In this document: positions 54,391 through 64,000 of the stretch, in pieces | Layout of the letters: each line of letters starts with the position of its first letter | Position numbering within the stretch: the stretch's first letter is position 1 | Assembly (NCBI GenBank): GCA_003255025.1 | Contig: QANY01004819.1 | Coordinates: 496,001-560,000, forward strand | Direction: 5' to 3' | DNA length: 64,000 bases | DNA from: Datisca glomerata | Lineage: Eukaryota; Streptophyta; Magnoliopsida; Cucurbitales; Datiscaceae | Program-made: the position numbers and the translations under genes | The notes under the pieces: model-generated | What the model saw: only the letters and a program-made list of their open reading frames with translations | What the model was told of the DNA's origin: nothing | Databases searched by the model: none

Positions 54391-57062
54391 ATGTCTGAGA
54401 TAGTCAACGAGGCATGGAGAAAATATCTCCTTCAACTTCAGAAGCACCCTCTCAGAACCAAGGTCTGTTTCCATTCCTCGAATTATCGATACCCATTTTT
54501 TTATTTTTTCTCGCAATTGTTTATTTTGAGTAATTTCCGATTTGATGCTGTCTTTTATGCAATGTTTACTCTGTTTTTGGGTTTATGTAGGCCATCACTG
54601 CTGGGGTTTTAGCTGGTTGTAGTGATGCAGTGGCCCAGAAGATTTCTGGGATCAAAAAGCTTCAGCTGAGAAGATTATTTCTTTTAATGGTATTCATTTT
54701 GCTAATCTTATTTATGATGTTAGATTCTCTTAGTTTGACTGGTAAATTCATTGAGGTGAGCCAGGCCCTTGATCTCTGCCAATCTGCTTAACTGCACAAG
54801 GAAATTAAAGAAAAGAGAAAGAAAATTATATCTCTTGTTCATTTTCTGTTATTTCTTTTATAATGAATTGAATTTATAGTTCAGAGGGGCCGTAATGTCA
54901 GTAATTTTAAAGAGTATATGTTGCTTCAAAAACATTTTTATTATCTGAAAACTTATTTGGAAGTAGTATTCAATAAGTGTTTTAGTATAGACTATATGAA
55001 AACTCGTTAAAACAGTTTTCATAATCAGCTAACACTTAGAATATGCATTTGACAAAGTTGTCTTTTGGGTAACTTTTACATTTCAGAAACAGAAAAACAA
55101 AATCAAAACATCTACCAAACAGCTATAAATAGTAAGAAGTAAAAACTCAAACATTAATAGATTCTTCTCCTTCCCTGCATTTATCGAGAGTTCAACTGAG
55201 AGTTCTTTGATTTCCTCCTCATCATTTAGTTGTGAACCTTCTTATGTGGAACTGTTAGGAATGATCTTTTCATAGTAATTGAAACAAACAATTTGAATTG
55301 CTTTGCAGCTCTATGGCTTTGCTTATGGAGGACCATTTGGGCATTTCCTGCACAAGCTAATGGATAAGATTTTCAAAGGGAAAAAGGGCAATGACACTGT
55401 TGCAAAGAAGGTAACTTTTCGAAATAGAAGTTCTGCATAGGCATAACAGATGATTTTAATATGTAATTCATAACTTTTAAGTCACTGAGACGCCTTTCTT
55501 TCTGTATTTTATGCTTGTAAATATGCTATTTCTTAATGAAATATATCTGATTATTGCTTAGGTATTGCTGGAACAATTAACCTCTTCTCCTTGGAACAAC
55601 ATGTTTTTCATGATGTACTATGGTTTGGTCGTTGAAGGTATCTTGATCTGCCAATTTTTCCAAGTCCCTTTTTTTTTCTCGGGTAGCTAATCTGGCTAAT
55701 TATTTTATCCTCTGAGTATCTAAAACGCGTTTGTAGCTACAGGCACCCAACTGCTACTATGTGCCATTCTCGGTTGTTACCTTAGCTAGATTGTGTGTTG
55801 ATTGTAGTTCCAATTACCCGATCGTGGTTGAGTTTTTATCTAATTCATGTTGACTATTGCCTATAACTTCCTAAAAGTAGTTATATGGATGCATAATAGT
55901 TTTTACGCTGATTTTAAAGTTTCGGACAGAAATAATAGTTACCTAATTGTTCCGCTTAAGCTCTATTGTCTGATGAGAAGTGATCGGAGTGTAAATATCG
56001 GAATCTTTATTTGTTTCTTCTTTACTAATACGTGGATCACTTGTCCTTTCTGACCATCTACCAAGTTGACCTTGCTTTTTAAAACAAAAGACAAAAAACT
56101 ACCAATGGTAATTATTGGTAGACTGGAAATACCGTGTTCGGAATCTGAAAACTTGCGAGTTAGATTCTATATCCTATAAGAATATCTTCTTCATGAAATG
56201 CTTGTCCAATATTACATTTTCCAGTCTAGATCTTTCAACACTTCTTCTCCCTTACGAAATTTCGGATAAAAAAATTATCGCTTTTAATCATTAGGCTGTC
56301 TGATTTTGTTTGTTTTTTTGAAGAATGTATCTGTCATTGAGCAGTAAGTCGATAAAAGACGATAGATGTGGAAAGAAGGAAAAATTTTCCGACTTTTATG
56401 CACTATTTTTGGGTAACTAATAAGGATTGAAACTACAGGAAGGCCATGGAGTTTAGTGAAGAATAAGGTTCTAAAGGACTACCCATCTGTTCAGTTGACT
56501 GCTTGGAAGGTTTGTGAATGATCATTTATTTGATTTGCACACAATGCAGTTTGCGAAATTTGCTAATTTGGGTTTACAATTTTATGTACTGCAGTTTTGG
56601 CCCATAGTCGGGTGGATTAATTACCAGTATATGCCATTGCAGTTCCGAGTTCTATTTCACAGCTTTGTTGCTTCATGCTGGTGAACCTCCTTTCGTCTTG
56701 ATTTTTCTCTGTTTTTTTCCCCAAAGATTGAATGCATCAGTGAATTCAAATTAACATTAAAAATCTCGACTTAGGCTATATTTGGATCATGGACATTACC
56801 GAGTGACTAAAACAAAACAATGGAAATGCATTTCTTGGAAATGTTTTTTTCTTTAGCTCGTAATTTTGAGATCTCAACATAGTCTATATGCACATTTTCT
56901 ATTGTTAAAATGAGAAAATGGTCCATAGTAATTTTTTTACCCCTTTCATAACCATCAATTTGGTTTCATGCTTAGTGCTAATACCCTCTCATTGTAATTG
57001 GTGGCTACAGGGCAATCTTTCTAAATCTCAAGGCAAGAACTGTTGCAGTTAAGAAGGCCTAG
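54391..57062 (+). CDS. PMP22: Peroxisomal membrane protein PMP22 (Mpv17/PMP22 family), 7 exons
   Basis: Integral peroxisomal membrane protein of the Mpv17/PMP22 family, thought to form or control a small channel. Exons are 54391-54462, 54591-54689, 55309-55410, 55562-55637, 56439-56509, 56595-56680 and 57011-57062. Every intron is GT-AG, and the joined frame is open for 185 codons, close to the Arabidopsis protein. Landmarks are 'YLLQLQKHPLRTK' (residues 12-24), 'AITAGVLAGCSDAVAQKISG', 'YGFAYGGPFGHFLHKLMDKI', 'TVAKKVLLEQLTSSPWNN', 'GRPWSLVKNKVLKDYPSVQL', 'TAWKFWPIVGWINYQYMPLQ' and 'FRVLFHSFVASCWAIFLNLK'. The W-PxxxWxNY-xPxxxR block is the family signature. Four hydrophobic segments are expected, and the C-terminus is basic (KKA). 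No damage is seen, so it is probably functional. A MITE lies 0.9 kb upstream. Confidence 0.94.
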
Positions 57063-57349
57063 ATTGTTTTCTTTTGAGTTTGAATCTCTCTCTCTCTATT
57101 TTGTAGAAATGTTTATTTGAATTATATTAGCTAATATGGTGGTTTGCTTTCTGTGATGGTACGTACCATTTTGGATGTTAAACTCTTTCATTGATTTCAA
57201 TCTAACAAAAAATATTCTCTCTAAAGAAAGTAGGACATAATTAGTCAAAAGATAGTATCAATATTTAATTTTCATCTTGAGATTCACAGAACTATTAATT
57301 GATTCTTTCACCGTCAATTACTCGTCAGAGTCAAAAGTAAATCTGGATT
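57063..57349. other. 3' flank of the PMP22 gene
   Basis: Short ct-repeat (57087-57102) and AT-rich 3' UTR-like sequence. No exact AATAAA was noted, and plant genes often lack one. Confidence 0.45.
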
Positions 57350-58772
57350 TTTGTAGGAATTAAATGTGAACTCTCAAAACAACGATTTAAAGAGAAAACA
57401 AAATTTTTCTCCTCTTTGTTGTCAAAATCGACGGCCATTTTGTGTGTTCTAGGGAGAGAGAAACATTTTTCTTCTCTTATCAACACACTTAGGGATAGAG
57501 TTAGCAATAGGAATAAAGATGCATTCTCTTATATGATAATTACAGAATTTTCACATATATCTTTATATGTTAAATTATTGAAAATTATTTCTATGTGCAC
57601 TGCTATCTGTGATTTTTACATCTTTCATAGAGCCAAAATTGTGTTAAGATTTATCATTCCAAATTGATGAATTAAATTGATCATTATCAATTAATTAATT
57701 AATTTTTTTATTTGTTAATTAAAACATAATAAATTATTTAATCTGAACATTAATTTTAGTTTTTACTAATTTAGTTATGACACTCATCACATATGATTCG
57801 GGAAGTGTACATTTGTTTAAAACACGTTTTTCTTTCAACTATTATTGTTTCTCATTCCTGCCTTTATGAGCTACTCCTGAGGCCGAATAAACCAACATGA
57901 GTAAAGCTAAGGAATTCAAATACCCGGCTAATTTATGTCCATAAATTTCTGACATATTTAATCTCGACATCGTACAACTCCACTATAGATCCGATGTCGA
58001 TGGAACTCTCGATCATGCGTGTTGCATTTTCTGTTGGTGTAAATAAACATTTATATTTCACGGTCTACATAATATTTAATGATATTATCATTCGTGAATA
58101 TTAGTAACAAGAGTAGAATGTAAAGTTATCGTTTTACTCCTCTAATTATTATTTTCTTAACTCCTTTATTTACTGTGATAAGAAAATACATATCAGTGAA
58201 GTGTCTCGTAAAGATCATTATGTCTTGTGCAATGACTCATATCATCGAGTACCAGGCTCGGCATATTTATTCACACACCCATCAATAAAGCATAGGAGTG
58301 ATATTGTTGGTTTTGCAATCTTGCCACGAATTCAATATCTGTGAATCACGCAACTCCAACATAGTTGAATCACGATCCCAACAACCAACGTATTGTCCGA
58401 CAATTCAAACTCACTCTTTTGGCGTATCAAACATAACATGTCTAGGTCAACCGTTAGAGTCTCCACTCCTATGTCCTGAGATCGGCATCCATTGGTTCAA
58501 TCTAACATTCAATATTGAATTTCATTCCCCAGTCGATCCGAAAACTGGTAATAACATTTTGATTTATTTTAGAAGAGTTTATCTAGAAGATCGCTCGGTC
58601 TTTACTTTTCTTTCATTGATAATAGTCTCAGGACTTAAATAAGTTATAAACACATTTTAATTAAAGATAACTTTCATTTATTCATAAAATTCAGAAATAC
58701 ATAAATGTCAAAAAAATAATTGTCTACTCATAAATAATTATTACACCTTACTTTATGGACATAACTCCAACA
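57350..58772 (-). repeat. Candidate reverse-strand Copia-type LTR (possibly solo)
   Basis: Read on the minus strand from 58772 it starts tgttggagttatgtccataa and continues with 'tttatgaataaatgaaagttatc', 'gactattatcaatgaaag', 'gttattaccagttttcggatcgac', 'ccaatggatgccgatctcagg' and 'gtactcgatgatatgagtcatt'. This series resembles LTRs of Angela-type Copia elements as I remember them. The inner end is unclear and no target duplication or second LTR was found. The 114-codon + strand frame at 58298-58642 is a by-product. Confidence 0.4.
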
Positions 58773-60285
58773 ATACCTAAGGCTCATATACAAACTCCCT
58801 ATATCCACAAAACTCCAAACCATTAAAAGTGGGTCCTTGCAGAGTCACAAATTCACGAGTGATTTTGATATCTCTACCGTATGTTGGGATAATGATGTAT
58901 ACTCATCAAAATGTTCTAAGAGTTTGATGTATTTTATCTTGTATCTATAATCTTCTCCCATTTGACGTTAAAGATTTTAACTTAAAAAATTTCTCTTTTT
59001 TTTTTGTCTTACAAGTCTACGTGGATTGGAGGAATTTTATGACTTGAGCACACACCACAACGTGAGTCTTGTAACTTGTGTCGACGCACTTGTTCTTTAC
59101 ATTTGGAAAATTTTTTCGAATGCTTTTTCTCGGGTGTGTTTACTCGAGGAAGAGCGTAGTACCATTAACAGCAATCAAAACTGGTCCCTCACCCTATCTA
59201 AAAAGGATTCTCCTTTTCAGTAGAAAGAGACAGACCTAAACCTGAAAATAACCTCATTTTTTGTCCTTTTGATTGACTTTGTCTTTCATTATGAAAGGAA
59301 TCGAAAGGTTACTCCACAACTTCACGGGGAGGATACATATAGGCCGATACTCATCAACCATCACTTATGACCACGAAAGGATAAACGCCTTAGGCAAAAA
59401 GAATGGGCTTGAACGACTAGTAGCTTCACCCCAGTTGAAGTTTCCATTTTTAGTTAAGACAGTTTAGGGGAAGGTTGCTTAAACTAGTCTTAGGCTTGGA
59501 TGGCTAGTTTAGCTTTCTCATTCAGCTAAGACTATAATTATGCATTTGGTATTCGTGTTGCAGAGTCGCTTTACAAATGAATGGTGTTTTTCTGATTCAG
59601 CTCTTCTATCACAACGAACCTTAGTTAGATTCTGACATGATACATTTTTTAATTATTTAATTATTGTGTGAACCATATACTCTCTTTCACATTTAGAAAA
59701 AAACACTTAAGATATCTTCTTTCCTTTTGAAAGATATAGGAGTTACTTTTTTTTTCTTTTAGTCATTTTTGTCAGGAACTGAAACCCCTCCTCAGTTGTT
59801 GAATATGTCATCCCCTCCCTAATACCTTAAAAGCATCGTCAATGGAGCCTAAAGCTTAATCCATGGCATGGCAGTTCAATAAGTTGGTCTAGTGTTTGCC
59901 TAGTCTTCACCTTCTTTAGAGGTGAAGTTGAAGTGTTCAACAATTCTTTGGGCCTACCACGTTTCTTTTCCAAGACTGATCTTGTAAGCTGATGGGCAAT
60001 CTCTTTTCAATGAGAGCTTAATTCTGACAAATTATAGTACGGAACAATTTTTTTTTACCTTTTTAAATTTGATCTGAGTCGTCGAGATCTGAGTCAACGA
60101 ATCAAATATAATAAAACCCCTCTTGGTTGTCAAAACTAGAGGGGACCTTATTCTGTACCTTTTAGGCATGGCATAATTTTTTCGTTAAGAATAAATTAAG
60201 GTTAAGTAACTGGAGCAAACTAATAAGCAAAAACTTATTGTTAATCAAGTAATGCTAACATTTTTATCGAACTTTTTCTTGAGGC
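58773..60285. other. Intergenic DNA without recognisable gene
   Basis: Mixed AT-rich sequence. Frames up to 65 codons show no family resemblance. Possible flank of the LINE fragment that follows. Confidence 0.45.
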
Positions 60286-60289
60286 TAAC

Positions 60290-61060
60290 AATGCGTCAAA
60301 CTTAGCAAGTTCAAAGAGCTCATTCGTAAAGCTAATACCTCTCTTTTCTGTGACTCTTGGCATCCTCCTGGGGTATTTACAACAAATTTGGGAGATGCTC
60401 TACTCTTACCACAGGATGGAATGTTGTCATTCCACTTAGCAAAGTTATTATTCAATGGTCTTAGCATTGGCCTACTATTCATTAGCCAACACTAAGACAG
60501 ATAAGAGATGTCTCAGTTCAACACAGTCCAGTATTGTAAGAAAGGAAAGATGGGGTTGGAGTCCTACTCCATCTATGTCCAGTCTACTTATGAAGTTCTG
60601 AGGAGCTCAAAGAGATAAGGCTGCTTGAGCTAACCTTGTCTGGCATAGGTGTAATGTCCCTAGATTTAGCTTTATTTCTTGGTTGGCTCTTAAAAACAAA
60701 CTAGCAACCAAGGATAAGGTTCATTCTTGGGATATTACACAGGATAATGCCTGTGTGTTCTACATTGGTAATATGGAAACCATAGACCATCTTTTCTCAT
60801 CCTGCCCTTTTGCTAAGGGGATCTGGAAGCTCATCTTGCAAAAGTGTGAACTGAGATTGAGTTGCAAAGACTTGCCAGAGAACATCACCAAGTGGCTTCT
60901 AGCTCACACTAGGAGGAAAGACTTCAGAACTTTGATTTTGAAGTTAGCTTTTTATCTTTTATATACAATATTTGGACAGAAAAGAGTCTTAGGTGGCAAA
61001 ATTAGTGTCAGATTTCTCATTGAAGAGTGTGTTTGTGGTCTAATATCATAGATTATAAGG
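60290..61060 (+). pseudogene. LINE/non-LTR reverse transcriptase C-terminal part (zf-RVT)
   Basis: The early part encodes 'FCDSWHPPGVFTTNLGDALL', like the 'LWxDxWHPxGPL' block of plant LINE polyproteins. A 122-codon open frame (60683-61051) then gives 'ALKNKLATKDKVHSWDI', 'CVFYIGNMETIDHLFSSCPF' and 'AKGIWKLILQKCE', the zinc-binding reverse-transcriptase domain (zf-RVT) with its C-x2-C and H-x4-C pattern, one Cys of CxFC being replaced by Tyr. A frameshift near 60480-60640 separates the parts. No RT core, endonuclease or poly-A tail is present, so it is a fragment. Host RNase-H-like proteins with the same domain are a remote alternative. Confidence 0.8.
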
Positions 61061-61640
61061 ATCGGAGAGAAATTTGAGAAATTCTTTGGCATGTTGATAT
61101 GCTTAACAATCTACATCATCACCCGACAAGGCATGTGGATCAGTATTCCTCTGTATTTGAAAAATAATTTCCCCCCAAAGATTGAGCAGGTCATAGGCTA
61201 ATCGAATCCAATGACTCACCTTTCCTTTCAAATGTTAGTTTTAGGGACTAACTTGGTGCATAGTTTAATCTGAGCCATCCAGATTTAGACAATCCAAATT
61301 GACTATAAAAAGCAAAAAAGATCAATTTATTTTGGACATGCACATTTTAATTAATTATATCTGCTCGGTTCAAATTTAATCGGACGGTTAAATATAACCG
61401 ACGTGTCTTTTGTCACAAGTAAACCCTTTATGAAAATACATATATCTCCTAAAACTCGTGTCTTTTACATACTTTACATGTTTACACATTTGGTGGGTGA
61501 TTAATTTGATAATTGCAGACCCAAAAAATATACATGGCACTGTGACACTAAAGGTGTGTGGGCCGAGCCAGGACCCATGCTGCTCCGAATGAGCACTCGA
61601 ACCCAAACTAACACAAGCATTGGTCACCTCAAACTAAGGG
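61061..61640. other. Spacer between two LINE fragments
   Basis: No gene recognised. Confidence 0.4.
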
Positions 61641-61649
61641 ACATAGTTA

Positions 61650-62260
61650 TCCACCCACCTCGAATGATCATGGATGGAGGAAGCATTACCACTATGCACA
61701 GGGTTTCTGAGCGACCAAGTTCCTCAGCACAATGTATCCAACACGACAAAAGGGAAGAGTAATCCGAAGAAGAAAAGAAAACCGCAATATCAAGCATAGT
61801 CCAACGCCAATTAGCTTGCAAGATGACGAGTCCACAAGGGGAGAGAAGAAAAGAGCATGAACCAAAGAGTCCACACCTTCCCACCAAATTTGCAAGATCT
61901 ATCGGAACAAACATTTTTCTAGCCAAAGACACACTGCAAGGGAGTAGATCAAGCGAAATTCTCCATATAAAGACCTCGACTTTGTTGGGAATAGGTAGAT
62001 GCCAGAGTTTTTTCCACCACCAATATAATGACTAACTCGATGACAATCTATCAAGAAAACAAAGGGGGATGCCCAAATTGTAACCACTTTTCACTGAAAA
62101 GCATCCATTTCTATCATAGTGACACATCAAAGAGGCATTGCCTATTCCAGGGAGAATGGGATAGACAAAGTGAGGGATCCATCCTCTAGGGTAAATACCG
62201 AGACATGAAACAGTTTCATTGTTCCAGAGATTAACAAATCTGGATTGAGATTGTTTGGTT
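61650..62260 (-). pseudogene. Second LINE reverse transcriptase C-terminal part (zf-RVT)
   Basis: Read downward from 62260 on the minus strand, with frame changes: 'CHYDRNGCFSVKSGYNLGIP' (usual 'WHYxKxGxFSVRSAYxL'), 'KKLWHLPIPNKVEVFIWRIS' (usual 'WKxLWxLxxPxKVKxFxWR') and 'EGVDSLVHALF' (usual C-x-ExxxHxLxxC). This is the same LINE domain as at 60290-61060 but in the opposite direction and clearly of a different subfamily. Stops and shifts make it non-functional. Confidence 0.8.
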
Positions 62261-64000
62261 CAAATTTTTTAAGATTATCAATAAGAATGTGATTAGTGTG
62301 AATTATATTAATGGGAAGACTTTATTATTATGTTTAGTAATGTATATGATTTAAGATAACATTTTATTAATTTATAAGAATTTATTTAAAAATATTCTAA
62401 GACAATTTTCTCACAAATATCTCACCTACTCCCCATTCTATCCCTCCCTCTCTCATTCAAGGTCTCACTAGACACTCAAGTCTCATCTTCATCTCTCAGA
62501 CTACCTTCCTCTCCCCCTCTCTTTCTCACTCTCTAACTCAAATAAATCTACGATTCTCTTTCATCTCTCACATATTTTCTGCTTCAATTTCATCTTCACT
62601 TATGGCCAAGTTGAATCAGCTCGCTGTTTTTCATTCAGCTTGAGCTTCATCTTCGAGATTTTCAAATTCGGTTTCATCTCATCTCAACGTTTCAGTTTCA
62701 TCTTCATTTTTTTTTTTTTGTTTTTTTGTCTGACTTTTTTTTTGTTCTGATGCTTTTCAGAGGAGAATGAGATGGAGAAAAAAAAATTTCCTTCATGAAT
62801 TTTCTCACTCTGATTTATTTCAGTCCGAGTTTTCCTATTGTGAATTTGTTGTTTAAAATTTTTCAGATTTATCAAAGAACGAATTATTAAAGAACAATTT
62901 TGTGTACAAGGGTAAGATTGGGTAGAAAAACTGGCAAAGCTGAGGGTTGATGTGAGGGAGTACCATAGCATTGCCTTCTGAGCATGAATGCAATATAGCG
63001 ATTAAAGAGAAGAGCTATCAGATTCCCATTCACAAGGGGAATAAAGGATGCCAGGTGATAAGATGCCTACCACTAATCTAGAAACAGACGTGGGAATGAA
63101 GTTGAGATTCCCACTCTTCTGTTGTTAGGAATATCTGTTACATAAATTACATGAGGAATCTGATTTTCTGATATGTGTAGACCTTTGATGTGAGTTTCAG
63201 GTATCTATTCAAAATTGATAAACTCTGTAATAGAAGGTCTAGAGGATTCTAGAAAATCAATATCATAGGAGGGAATATTTCTATAACTCGTACTAGAAAG
63301 GTTCTAGTTAATAGTTTCTGGAAAGGAAGGTACACATTACCTTTGGGGTGTGCTAGCACACGAACACACAATTATCCACTGAACATATGGTGATATATCA
63401 TTCATAATTAAGGCAAACACATAAACACATAATTAAGAGCTATGTCAACGGCTTATATTTTGATCTAAGGATAATATTAGAAATTGACAATTATATATAT
63501 ATATATATATATATATAATTTCTTTTAGATAAATCTACAATGTAGCCCTTATGATAAAGTAACAATTTAACCACTGAAAATTAGTAAGGAGGACATTCAA
63601 AATAGAAAACTAGTAAGCATGTAAGTAAAAATGAATAAAAAGAAAAGAAATTAAAAATATTCTTTTACCAAAGAAATAAATTAATGATTATATTTTACCC
63701 TATTAAAATTTAAGTAATAAATAATGAAGAAAACATAAAGTAATTAACAAGTCGTACATAAGCATAATATAGTTCAAGGGTAAAATTGAGAATTTATAAT
63801 TATACTTAAAACATTCATTGCCACATTCGATAAAAAACAAATTAACGTAATATTGTTATCATTAAATCATAATATTACCAAGTGTAACAAATAAAGTAAT
63901 CTCAACTTTCCGGACATATATTTTCCCACAATTATATTCCAGCAATCTTATTCCAAAAAATATTTACTCACAATCTTATACCAAATGCACCCTAAGGTTT
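62261..64000. other. AT-rich region with ct-rich patch
   Basis: 62400-62720 is strongly pyrimidine-rich and leader-like ('cttcatctctcag', 'ttcatcttca' repeats) but no coding sequence follows. The rest is AT-rich. The last 25 bases ('ataccaaatgcaccctaaggttt') and 62245-62275 ('ttgtttggttcaaatttttt') could be ends of a small inverted-repeat element running off the window, which cannot be confirmed. Confidence 0.35.
63492..63517. repeat. (TA)n microsatellite
   Basis: An uninterrupted run of thirteen TA units in AT-rich spacer. Confidence 0.9.

Noticed and set aside
58298..58642. 114-codon open frame on the + strand
   Set aside because: No resemblance to any protein; it falls in a probable reverse-strand LTR.

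Overview
The window is nuclear DNA of a flowering plant, most likely a eudicot. It is AT-rich, its genes are split by GT-AG introns, and most of it is nested, decayed transposable elements. I can support only two complete host genes. Nothing bacterial, no CRISPR array, no rRNA and no convincing tRNA was seen. There is one ambiguous base, at 24210.

Layout. 1-540: LTR-like relic. 1182-4048: non-autonomous CACTA transposon with a 3-bp target duplication (AAT), carrying a reverse-strand Copia scrap and a GC-rich segment. 4845-5110: Copia reverse-transcriptase scrap, followed by a possible LTR (5787-6720). 7888-12820: degenerate Ty1/Copia element with primer-binding site, all pol domains and a polypurine tract, but a truncated 5' LTR. 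12853-19281: reverse-strand LARD-like element with 0.8-0.9-kb LTRs and repeat-filled non-coding interior. 19854-21503: a four-exon PLAC8/PLANT CADMIUM RESISTANCE-type gene squeezed between that element and the next. 21561-46070: a second Copia element blown up to about 24.5 kb by insertions. These are a gene-fragment segment (alpha/beta-hydrolase-like exon) holding a solo Ogre LTR (22712-25069), a full-length reverse-strand Ogre/Tat Gypsy element (26124-41111, target duplication CTTAT), and a hAT-type transposon (about 42806-45760).

46071-52900 is mostly non-coding DNA with several local duplications. 52931-53461 is a Mutator-type MITE with a 9-bp target duplication. 54391-57062 is an intact seven-exon PMP22/Mpv17-family gene (peroxisomal membrane protein, 185 aa). 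57350-58772 looks like a reverse-strand LTR. Two LINE reverse-transcriptase tails point toward each other at 60290-61060 (+) and 61650-62260 (-). The remainder is AT-rich spacer.

Function and interest. The two host genes are unrelated membrane proteins and form no pathway together. The notable structure is the layered insertion around 21.5-46 kb. There a solo Ogre LTR and the full Ogre element's 3' LTR lie tail-to-tail as roughly 2.2-2.4-kb inverted arms around a 1-kb segment with a host-gene fragment. A read-through transcript could fold into a long hairpin. All family names come from motif recognition by eye. No database search or alignment program was run.
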